DNA of 64,000 bases from Chitinophaga dinghuensis (GTDB taxonomy: Bacteria > Bacteroidota > Bacteroidia > Chitinophagales > Chitinophagaceae), in the NCBI RefSeq assembly GCF_003259435.1, contig NZ_QLMA01000007.1, forward strand, positions 186,001 through 250,000, given 5' to 3'. A model generated the notes under the pieces. That model had not been told where the DNA came from, made no database searches, and worked only from the letters and a program-made list of their open reading frames with translations. Below are positions 8,412-15,414 of the stretch, one piece after another. Every line of letters begins with the position of its first letter. The stretch's first letter is position 1. The position numbers and the translations under genes were made by a program.

Positions 8412-9464
8412 ATGAACATCCTGAGGAATTCTATTGTGGCGGTAGGTATGCTACTATTAACCATCTGTACCGATCTTAGCAATGCCTGTACCAGAGTGGT
8501 TTATAAAGGCCCTAATGGGTTAGTCATCACCGCCAGATCAATGGACTGGAAAGACGACCTTTTTACAGATCTCTGGATTTTTCCGAGAGGAATGGAACGT
8601 AATGGCGAAACAGGCGCCAATACCATCAAATGGAAGTCTAAATACGGAAGCGTCATCGCCGCTGCTTATAATGTTTCCAGCACAGATGGCATGAATGAAA
8701 AAGGACTGGTGGCAAATGTCTTGTGGCTGGCGGAATCAACTTATCCCAACTGGAATGCAGGAAAAAAAGGCCTTACCATTGCTGCATGGGTACAGTATGT
8801 GCTCGATAATTTCGCTACTGTGAAAGAGGCCGTGCAAGAACTTCGCCAGGAGAAATTTGTGATTGTAACAGATGCTGTTCCTGGTCAGGAAAGATTAACC
8901 ACCCTGCATTTGTCCCTGTCGGACCCCAGCGGGAACAATGCCATCCTGGAATATATCAATGGAAAACTGGTGATCCATGAAAGCCCTGACTATACTGTAA
9001 TGACCAATTCTCCTATTTTCGACAAACAACTGGCCCTGAATGAATACTGGGAGGAAATAGGAGGCCTGACCATGTTGCCGGGAACCAACCGGGCGGCCGA
9101 CAGATTTGTAAGAGCTTCCTTTTATATTAACGCGCTGCCTAAAACAGAAGACAGGCAGCTAGCTATCGCCAGCGTATTTAGCGTCATCAGAAACTGTTCT
9201 GTTCCACTGGGTATTTCCACTCCCGGCCAACCTAATATCTCTTCTACAAGATGGAGAACAGTAGCTGATCAAAAAAATCTAGTGTATTATTTTGAGTCTG
9301 CACTTACGCCCAATACTTTTTGGGTGGATTTTAAAGATGTAGATTTTTCCGCCAATGCCCACGTAAAAAAACTCCCCCTCGCGAAAGGAGAAATATATGC
9401 CGGTAATGCTGCAAAATCATTTATAAACAGCGAACCATTCAAATTCCTGGGGCGCGAACAATAA
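8412..9464 (+). CDS. Choloylglycine hydrolase / penicillin V acylase-like Ntn hydrolase
   Basis: A 350-residue Ntn-type linear amide C-N hydrolase. A signal peptide (residues 1-25) ends at Ala25, leaving Cys26 as the predicted N-terminal nucleophile (ACTRVVYKGPNGLVITARSMDW). The ARSMDW block, NVLWLAES and a later FPRG stretch are family features. It probably acts in the periplasm on an amide such as a penicillin V-like, bile salt-like or N-acyl homoserine lactone substrate; the true substrate cannot be read. The lone Cys after the signal sequence is not preceded by a good lipobox, so lipidation is less likely. It is transcribed alone and ends at a clear terminator. Confidence 0.88.
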   Translation: MNILRNSIVAVGMLLLTICTDLSNACTRVVYKGPNGLVITARSMDWKDDLFTDLWIFPRGMERNGETGANTIKWKSKYGSVIAAAYNVSSTDGMNEKGLVANVLWLAESTYPNWNAGKKGLTIAAWVQYVLDNFATVKEAVQELRQEKFVIVTDAVPGQERLTTLHLSLSDPSGNNAILEYINGKLVIHESPDYTVMTNSPIFDKQLALNEYWEEIGGLTMLPGTNRAADRFVRASFYINALPKTEDRQLAIASVFSVIRNCSVPLGISTPGQPNISSTRWRTVADQKNLVYYFESALTPNTFWVDFKDVDFSANAHVKKLPLAKGEIYAGNAAKSFINSEPFKFLGREQ

Positions 9465-9487
9465 AGCATCAGCTCTTTTAGAGGAAA

Positions 9488-9517
9488 CCCTTGCGTAACA
9501 AGCACGCAAGGGCTTTT
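9488..9517 (+). terminator. Terminator after the Ntn hydrolase gene
   Basis: A 9-bp perfect stem (9488-9496 with 9504-9512) with a 7-base loop runs into CTTTT, 24 bases after the stop. Confidence 0.75.
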
Positions 9518-9600
9518 CATTGCCGGATTTTGAAAGTACAATGTTTTTTGGCTAACTTCACTTTTGCCAACAGTAATGGTTAAATCTTTCCTATCCGAAA

Positions 9601-10569
9601 ATGAACAGCATGAAAAAATGCGCGCTCAAATTGCCCTTACTTATATTGATTTGTACCCTTATCAATATACTCCCCGTAAATGGACAAAATAGCTCCAATA
9701 TTTATATTTCAGATATAGATCATTTCTGGGAAGCTTTTGATGCCGTACACCTGGAGCCGGATTCCGCCAAACAAGTACAGATCATGAAAACGCTGTACAC
9801 GGATAAAGCTACTCCCGGCCTGAAACAGTTTATGGAGGTAAGGCGTTTTGATGCCGCTAAACTGGTAGACAATATCAACAAACATCCCAAATTCTGGGCC
9901 TCCATCCGTCCCAATACCCTTCGGGTAAAAGAGAAAATCCCTGCTATCGAAACTGCAGTCAAAGATTTCCGCAAAATCTATCCGGAGCTGAGAGACGCTA
10001 AAATGTATTTCACGATCACGGCTACACGCTCTGCCGGCACTGTGCAGGATTCCATCTCCCTGATTGGTACGGAACTGGCCACCGGCAATAAATACACAGA
10101 TGTATCAGAATTTCCGGATAACCGCCTGGTCAACTTCTTCAAAAATCAGGAAGCAGATAACATCCTCATGGTGGCCGTTCACGAGTACGTACACACGCAG
10201 CAGCATGGAGAAGGCAAAATCCTGCTGGGACAAGCCCTCTCAGAAGGAGCATGCGACTTCATTGCAGAAAAGGTGCTCAAAACAACACTCACCAACAGCT
10301 ATTTAGTATATGGCCGTAATCATGAGGATACCCTGAAAACCCAATTCAAACAGGAAATGATGGGGACCGACTATTCCAACTGGTTGTATAACGGAGCTGT
10401 CATCAAAACCATGGGAGACCTGGGGTACTTTATGGGATATGTTATATGTAAGTCCTACTTTGCGCATGCGAAAGACAAGAAGAAGGCTATAAAAGATATC
10501 ATCACCCTAAATTATGCTGATCAAACAGCTATTCTCAAATTCCTGGACGATTCAAAATATTATCAATAA
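9601..10569 (+). CDS. Secreted zinc metalloprotease with HExxH motif, DUF2268-like
   Basis: The 322-residue protein starts with a signal peptide (about residues 1-28, ending VNGQ). The metalloprotease motif HEYVH lies at 194-198, and LSEGACDFI follows with Glu215 as the likely third zinc ligand. This resembles the predicted Zn-dependent protease family around DUF2268 and GldB-like proteins. It probably acts in the periplasm or at the cell surface. A second Met is four codons in; the first ATG gives a normal signal peptide. The next gene starts 15 bases after its stop, so the two may be co-transcribed. Substrate unknown. Confidence 0.78.
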   Translation: MNSMKKCALKLPLLILICTLINILPVNGQNSSNIYISDIDHFWEAFDAVHLEPDSAKQVQIMKTLYTDKATPGLKQFMEVRRFDAAKLVDNINKHPKFWASIRPNTLRVKEKIPAIETAVKDFRKIYPELRDAKMYFTITATRSAGTVQDSISLIGTELATGNKYTDVSEFPDNRLVNFFKNQEADNILMVAVHEYVHTQQHGEGKILLGQALSEGACDFIAEKVLKTTLTNSYLVYGRNHEDTLKTQFKQEMMGTDYSNWLYNGAVIKTMGDLGYFMGYVICKSYFAHAKDKKKAIKDIITLNYADQTAILKFLDDSKYYQ

Positions 10570-10584
10570 ATATCTTCAAATAGT

Positions 10585-11214
10585 ATGTCAGCGTTACAAA
10601 TACCTGCTTTTTTAGAAAGCGCTTTTGTAGCTGGTACCACCAGCGAGTCAGGCGCACGTAATTGCACTTTTTATACTGTCAATCCTGGTCAGTTAAAAAT
10701 TACCAGCGGTCAGTTAATTGCATGTGATCCTTTTATCCTGGATTTGGAAAGTCCCTTCAGTACTGTGTTTCCTACTGGTGAATTTCCAGTTCAACTGGGT
10801 GTTGCCAAATTTGAAGACGATGAAAGAGTCGCTTTTGCCCGCATCAAATTTTCGGAGGAACAACCTGTTTCCTGGAACATGGCCCTCTGTGAAGGAGATG
10901 ATATCTCTACCCTGAAAGCGGATGAAATTTTTGGTTATGGTGTGGACGCAGGTACTGGCGCATTTATGGATATCACTGCAGCAGAAGAACTGGATGAATT
11001 CCTACAGGAAAAGGACGATAACTACGACCAGTTGACCGAAGAAATGGAAAAAACGTATGCGCATACACGTAGCTGGATGATGTGGAACGGTAAAGCTGCC
11101 AACGCTGCCTTTTTCAGCTCCGGCTGGGGAGATGGCTTTTATGGCTCTTATATCGGTTATGATGCGGGAGGGAATATTTGCAGATTGGTAACCGATTTCG
11201 GCGTTGTATTTTAA
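10585..11214 (+). CDS. DUF4241 family protein
   Basis: A 209-residue soluble protein matching DUF4241: QLKITSGQLIACDPFILD near residues 35-52, a FPTGEFPVQLGVAKF strand, then VAFARIKFSEEQPVSWNMAL, and a C-terminal GWGDGFYGSYIGYDAGGN block. DUF4241 proteins are cytoplasmic and uncharacterised; some occur near toxin-immunity genes, but no toxin is seen here. It follows the metalloprotease gene closely. No signal peptide or catalytic motif is visible. Confidence 0.8.
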   Translation: MSALQIPAFLESAFVAGTTSESGARNCTFYTVNPGQLKITSGQLIACDPFILDLESPFSTVFPTGEFPVQLGVAKFEDDERVAFARIKFSEEQPVSWNMALCEGDDISTLKADEIFGYGVDAGTGAFMDITAAEELDEFLQEKDDNYDQLTEEMEKTYAHTRSWMMWNGKAANAAFFSSGWGDGFYGSYIGYDAGGNICRLVTDFGVVF

Positions 11215-11280
11215 CAGCATATTGAAGAAAAGAAGTACGCATATCTGGTTATAACATTTTTTGCTAATTACAAGCTGTAA

Positions 11281-11333
11281 ATTGTCCCTGATGTACACCT
11301 GCTCCACGCTACGGTTCAAACATCAGGGACAAT
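11281..11333. promoter_or_regulatory. 14-bp inverted repeat with long loop between convergent genes
   Basis: ATTGTCCCTGATGT (11281-11294) pairs exactly with 11320-11333, leaving a 25-base loop. It lies between the ends of the DUF4241 gene and the small membrane gene. No T run follows, so it may be a processing or 3'-end stability hairpin rather than a classic terminator. Confidence 0.45.
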
Positions 11334-11357
11334 GAGGCAGTGTCTCCCTACATTAGT

Positions 11358-11684
11358 TTAGTGAAACACCGCTATACACGCAGCCATTAACGTGAGCCCT
11401 ATTAATGTATAGTAGGCTGTTTTCGTATAGGGCTTGCCCTGAAAACGTATATTGATCCCCGTTACCAACAGAAATACAGCTGTCTTGGGAACTACCTTGT
11501 AATAATTTACATGTGGGTATTTAAAAGCTACCAGGATGCAGCCTGTTACCAATATTGTAATACCCGTTATCAGTCCGGTATAGTCCCGGGGGCCTGCTCC
11601 CCGGTTGGGCCACATCATGCCTAAGTGGAGGAGATATGCGGCGAATGCCAGGAAATGTATCAGCAAAATAATACTAAAGAGCAT
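11358..11684 (-). CDS. Small four-helix membrane protein, unknown
   Basis: A 108-residue protein made almost wholly of four hydrophobic segments with short loops (RGAGPRDYTG and HVNYYKVVPK between helices). I recognise no catalytic motif; similar small membrane proteins are common in Bacteroidota. The start ATG at 11684 overlaps the end of the upstream DUF4267-like gene by 11 bases, so translation is likely coupled. Function unknown. Confidence 0.65.
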   Translation of the reverse strand: MLFSIILLIHFLAFAAYLLHLGMMWPNRGAGPRDYTGLITGITILVTGCILVAFKYPHVNYYKVVPKTAVFLLVTGINIRFQGKPYTKTAYYTLIGLTLMAACIAVFH

Positions 11685-12078
11685 ATACCTGTTTTTTGGT
11701 AGTAAAGAGATAGTAAGGGCCTGCGGTAAAACAAATCAATATGGCAGTAAGATGCGGATATAGATGACTGGTCAGGTGATGCGGATCTTTCAATACAATC
11801 AGGAAGTCGGCACAAGGTACCAGTCCCATACAGAGCATCATCCAGCCCAGACTCCGATATTCCTTACTGAATAATAATACCAGCGTCAGCAATCCCACCC
11901 CGAAATCGCGGATTCCTTTGATATAATGGAATGCAAACGAAATATGCGGACCGGTCTGTATACCAAAATCGGCTTCTGCCTGTTGTGGCACCAACAGAAA
12001 GCGCAGCCCTATGAAGAGCAGCAGCAATCCTGTGGCCAGAGAAATAAAATAGAAAGCTTTGTGTGCGGTTGTTTTCAT
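11674..12078 (-). CDS. DUF4267-like membrane protein
   Basis: A 134-residue membrane protein with four predicted helices. The first part reads GLLLLFIGLRFLLVP followed by AEADFGI, and then HYIKGIRDFGVGLLTLVLL, which fits DUF4267 (a helix, R-x-L-x-x-P, then KGxRDxxxG). I chose ATG 12078; a TTG at 12102 would add eight residues. It overlaps the next small membrane gene, giving a two-gene operon. No function is known for the family. Confidence 0.72.
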   Translation of the reverse strand: MKTTAHKAFYFISLATGLLLLFIGLRFLLVPQQAEADFGIQTGPHISFAFHYIKGIRDFGVGLLTLVLLFSKEYRSLGWMMLCMGLVPCADFLIVLKDPHHLTSHLYPHLTAILICFTAGPYYLFTTKKQVYAL

Positions 12079-12147
12079 GGCTTTGTGTTTATGATGATAC
12101 AAAGCTATGCACCAAAAAATCCCTGTTCGTTCACCCAGGTTAATAAA

Positions 12148-12723
12148 TCATTTGGCCAGCCTTTTTCTGATCCGGCTGAGAGAAGGAGGTTTTACCCCTA
12201 CATAGGAAGAGATATAGTACTGAGGGAGCCGCTGTACCAGTTCAGGGTAGGTTTCCAGAAATTGAAGGTATCGTTGTTCGGGATCTTTCGTATATATTTC
12301 CTTCAGTTTTCGTATAGCCTCCACGTATTGAAATTCACATGCGAGTCGCCCGAATTTCTGCCCTTCTTTTACATGTATATACAGCTCCTGTAAATGATCA
12401 TAGGAAATCGACAGGATAACGGAGGGTTCAATGCACTGGATGGCTGCATGGGAAGGAGAATGATCGAGAAAGCTTTCATAATTGCAGGTATATTCCAGGT
12501 CCTTATTAAAACCGGTGGTCATTTCTTCTCCCGTTTCTTTGGTAACAATATATCTCACCAGGCCGGATTCAATGAAACCTACTTCCCGGCATATCTGACC
12601 CTCCCGCAGAAAGAAATCGCCCTTCGCATATACTTTGGGAATAAAGCGGGAAGAAATCCATTCCTTTTCGTCATCCGACATATGAATAAGCTGGGAAATC
12701 TGCTGGATCAGTTCTTGATGCAT
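12148..12723 (-). CDS. Crp/Fnr family transcription regulator
   Basis: The 191-residue protein has a cyclic-nucleotide-binding-like beta barrel (about 25-120: KVYAKGDFFLREGQICREVGFIESGLVRY) and a C-terminal helix-turn-helix (LPQYYISSYVGVKPPSLSRI). The barrel lacks the typical RxS phosphate-binding cassette of Crp, so cAMP binding is doubtful; this is usual in Bacteroidota relatives. ATG 12723 is chosen because the conserved domain begins there, and an upstream in-frame extension to 12819 would run past the divergent gene's start. It may control that neighbour, starting 72 bases away. Confidence 0.85.
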   Translation of the reverse strand: MHQELIQQISQLIHMSDDEKEWISSRFIPKVYAKGDFFLREGQICREVGFIESGLVRYIVTKETGEEMTTGFNKDLEYTCNYESFLDHSPSHAAIQCIEPSVILSISYDHLQELYIHVKEGQKFGRLACEFQYVEAIRKLKEIYTKDPEQRYLQFLETYPELVQRLPQYYISSYVGVKPPSLSRIRKRLAK

Positions 12724-12794
12724 GGTCAAATTTTGTTCGCAATTATACAATTTCAGGCTGTGGGAATTAACTTTTTTTGTAAAAAAATACAACG

Positions 12795-13244
12795 ATGAAA
12801 AGAAAGTTGCTGCTATCACTGCTGATGGGAATGACCATTTTTAACTACGCTAAAGCTGGTGACGATCCCCTGAAGGATATTAGAAAAATAATAGAGGCAA
12901 GCAATGCCATTTACGCCGACCTGGCCAATAAAGAGGATGCCTCCATTCTTACCCGCTACACCGACGACGCATGCCTGTTTCCTCCCAATGCAGCTCCTGT
13001 ATGTGGGAAGGATAATATGCTGAAATTCTTTAAGTCAGGCCCCAAGGTGCAGGTAAAATTCACCATCCAACACCTGTACGGCGATGGGAAAGAATATGTA
13101 ACAGAAGAAAGTTTTTATGAAATGACCGACATGAACGGTAAGAAAATGGATGAAGGCAAAGTAATTGTCATCTGGAAAAAAACAAATGATGGCTGGAAAA
13201 TGTACCGGGATATGTTCAGTAGTAATGGACCTTTAAAGCAATAA
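12795..13244 (+). CDS. Secreted SnoaL/DUF4440-like (NTF2-fold) protein
   Basis: A 149-residue protein with a signal peptide (residues 1-21, ending YAKA) and one NTF2-like domain: IYADLANKEDASILTRYTDDACLFPPNAAPV, then FYEMTDMNGKKMDEGKVIVIWKK, and WKMYRDMFSSN at the end. This fits the SnoaL/DUF4440 ketosteroid-isomerase-like superfamily, whose exported members mostly lack a known activity. It is divergent from the Crp-type regulator, and its stop is 7 bases from the end of the convergent AraC gene. Confidence 0.8.
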   Translation: MKRKLLLSLLMGMTIFNYAKAGDDPLKDIRKIIEASNAIYADLANKEDASILTRYTDDACLFPPNAAPVCGKDNMLKFFKSGPKVQVKFTIQHLYGDGKEYVTEESFYEMTDMNGKKMDEGKVIVIWKKTNDGWKMYRDMFSSNGPLKQ

Positions 13245-13251
13245 CGCCGGC

Positions 13252-14070
13252 CTAAAATCCAATGTTCACCGCCTGTTGAAGGTCGATATCCCCCTTGATT
13301 GGCGAGCGCCTGGCGGCAGAAGGAGGGATGCCCGTAAATTTCCGGAATTCCCGTATAAAGTGGGCCTGATCATAGTAGCCGCAGTCATATGCAATGTCTG
13401 TTAAGGAAGCGTTGCTGTTCAGGACCTGGGCCAGACTCTTATTAAACCGTACAACGGAAACAAAGGAAGCTGGACTAATACCCACATTATGCAGGAAAAG
13501 CTTCTGGATATTTCTTTCTGACATCCCGGAATGTTGTGCCAGGGCCGTCAAATCAAAATGGTCGTAGGTTTTGAGAAGATGGGTGCAGAGTTGTTGCATT
13601 ACTTCCATCTTTTTGAGCTGTTTTTCATTCTTTCGGAGTTTTTCCAGAAAGTAGGTTTCCAGAACGTTGATTTTCATTGCAATGGAATCAACGGTCATCA
13701 GCCTGTCGTATAATGCTGTTATTTCTTTTGATAAGACGTCCTGCATATCTGTAGCGTAATTCGTAAACGCATCAGCAGAATGCGGAAAAAATACAGCACT
13801 GGCGTGAGGATAAAGCCGTGCAATCAATACAGCAGTTCCCTTGGAAACCGTCAACCGCGTAGGTAGGGTAAGATGCCCCAGTAATTCTATAGCAGGGGTG
13901 TCTTTCCACCTGCCGTTGATGATGGTGGCTGCTGATCCTGAGGAAACATTTATAACCATATCCACATAGCCGCTGGGGAAGAATACCTCATTTTCCAGCT
14001 GGGCATCAATCTTAACAAGGGTATAATTCTTTATATACGGGGCCAGTATTGGCGAGGGTAAGAATTGCAT
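13252..14070 (-). CDS. AraC family transcription regulator
   Basis: The 272-residue protein has a beta-rich N-terminal sensor region (about 1-135, starting LPSPILAPYIKNYTLVKID, like the DUF6597 ligand-binding part) and a C-terminal double helix-turn-helix (about 160-260). The AraC signature is clear in LTDIAYDCGYYDQAHFIREFRKFTG. The effector is unknown. It stands alone; possible targets are its divergent neighbour or genes elsewhere. Confidence 0.88.
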   Translation of the reverse strand: MQFLPSPILAPYIKNYTLVKIDAQLENEVFFPSGYVDMVINVSSGSAATIINGRWKDTPAIELLGHLTLPTRLTVSKGTAVLIARLYPHASAVFFPHSADAFTNYATDMQDVLSKEITALYDRLMTVDSIAMKINVLETYFLEKLRKNEKQLKKMEVMQQLCTHLLKTYDHFDLTALAQHSGMSERNIQKLFLHNVGISPASFVSVVRFNKSLAQVLNSNASLTDIAYDCGYYDQAHFIREFRKFTGIPPSAARRSPIKGDIDLQQAVNIGF

Positions 14071-14130
14071 CTAAAGTTGCATTAAATCTGCCTACTATAA
14101 AGTTATACTTTTTTCATGCATCTCCAGAAA

Positions 14131-14162
14131 AAAGACCTCCTTTTCCCGTAGAGGAGGTCTTT
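14131..14162 (-). terminator. Strong hairpin, terminator-like on the minus strand
   Basis: A perfect 11-bp stem (14131-14141 with 14152-14162) with a 10-base loop is followed on the minus strand by six or more T residues. It sits between two divergent genes, so no known minus-strand gene ends here. It may stop antisense transcription coming from inside the plus-strand gene, or form part of that gene's leader. Confidence 0.55.
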
Positions 14163-14199
14163 GCAGTTACCTACAGGAATGTATCTTTGTTGGTAATCA

Positions 14200-15330
14200 A
14201 TGAAACACCAGATACCATCCACATTTGAACGGATAAAAAATACACTGGGGCAGGAACAGCAATCGCTGCGAGAGCAGAAAAACGCATGGCTGTTAAAACG
14301 GAATAGTCTCACCCCAACTGTCCAACTACAGTTAGATGCAACGTTTAAAGCAACTTTCGAATTGCTGAACGAACAATTCCTGGCGCCTACCAGCATGGAA
14401 TTAGCTCCCATATTGCATCAACTGGAGGGTCTGATAAGAGAAGGCGCTTCCGCACACAGATTGGGGCAGGACGAATTGGGCAGTTTCAATCTGGCCATGT
14501 TTATAAAATATTTAAATGTTGTTCAGGGAGACGAATGTCTGTCGCTAGCAGCATCGGTGATCCAATCGTCGGTTGTTGCGGGGGCCCATTTATACCGGCA
14601 AAGGGCCTACATAGGCAACGGAGGAGATACCTGTATAGAATGGGTATTGCTTTATCTGGGGCAGGGCATTGATGAGCATAGTTTGGGCCTCAAGTCGTTG
14701 CCCACTTACCAGCTATGCTACAGGATTTTACCCTGGCTGATGGGCACAGATCCGGAGGCAGGGAAAGGAATACGGGAAATATTTTATTTCGAACACTTTC
14801 TCCAGTTTTTACAGGAATCGCCGCAAGTCGCTTCGTTGCAGGAGCAGGTAATACAGCGAATGATATGTCATGGGTATGCGCTGTTTGAATCCAGGACACT
14901 GAATACGCCGGCGTTTTATTTCAATAAGTTAGCAGGTATGCAGTTGCATTGGTTAACCATGTTGTTTCCTTCAGATGAACCAGCGGTGAGCGTTTATCTG
15001 GAAAAGTTACGTCGCCGGCTAAACGCTGCTATGTTAAAGGATTTATTGAATGCCTTCACGAGTAATAATAAAGCAAGAAAACACTTCAAATCATTTTTCT
15101 CTTCTAAGCCGCATTGGTTACTTTCTGCCATTATTACCGTGGCTCCGGAAGAGGTATTCCGACTGGTACAGCGCAATGAACAGGATATGTTGGCCCCTTT
15201 TCTGAAATATAGTAAACGGGAACTGGCATTGCTGCGTAACGGGAAGGGACAAACGATGCTGGAATTTGCATGCGCTACCAGAGGCGTGGTAGAGAATACG
15301 ATACAACTATTACAACAAATCCGGGTTTAA
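14200..15330 (+). CDS. Hypothetical alpha-helical protein
   Basis: A 376-residue soluble protein, predicted almost entirely helical with no signal peptide. It starts KHQIPSTFERIKNTLGQEQQ and has repeated amphipathic helices, but I cannot place it in a family. A Cys-Ile-Glu-Trp segment near residue 146 is the only unusual conserved-looking spot. It is followed 84 bases later by a large secreted protein that has its own promoter. Coding is well supported by length and codon pattern; function unknown. Confidence 0.7.
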   Translation: MKHQIPSTFERIKNTLGQEQQSLREQKNAWLLKRNSLTPTVQLQLDATFKATFELLNEQFLAPTSMELAPILHQLEGLIREGASAHRLGQDELGSFNLAMFIKYLNVVQGDECLSLAASVIQSSVVAGAHLYRQRAYIGNGGDTCIEWVLLYLGQGIDEHSLGLKSLPTYQLCYRILPWLMGTDPEAGKGIREIFYFEHFLQFLQESPQVASLQEQVIQRMICHGYALFESRTLNTPAFYFNKLAGMQLHWLTMLFPSDEPAVSVYLEKLRRRLNAAMLKDLLNAFTSNNKARKHFKSFFSSKPHWLLSAIITVAPEEVFRLVQRNEQDMLAPFLKYSKRELALLRNGKGQTMLEFACATRGVVENTIQLLQQIRV

Positions 15331-15364
15331 TCTAAAAAAAATTATCAAGCTCATCTATATGATG

Positions 15365-15397
15365 TTGATTTTCATATGAAGGGATTCTGTATATTTG
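15365..15397 (+). promoter_or_regulatory. Promoter of the large T9SS-exported protein
   Basis: TTG at 15365-15367 and TATATTTG at 15390-15397, with a 22-base spacer, match the Bacteroidota TTG/TAnnTTTG promoter. The start codon is 17 bases further on. Confidence 0.65.
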
Positions 15398-15414
15398 ATA
15401 CATAACCTTTTCAA

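Noticed and set aside
14103..14411. Minus-strand open frame near the start of the 376-residue protein
   Set aside because: It overlaps the terminator-like hairpin and the start of a longer plus-strand gene, and has a Cys/Ser-rich composition unlike a real protein.
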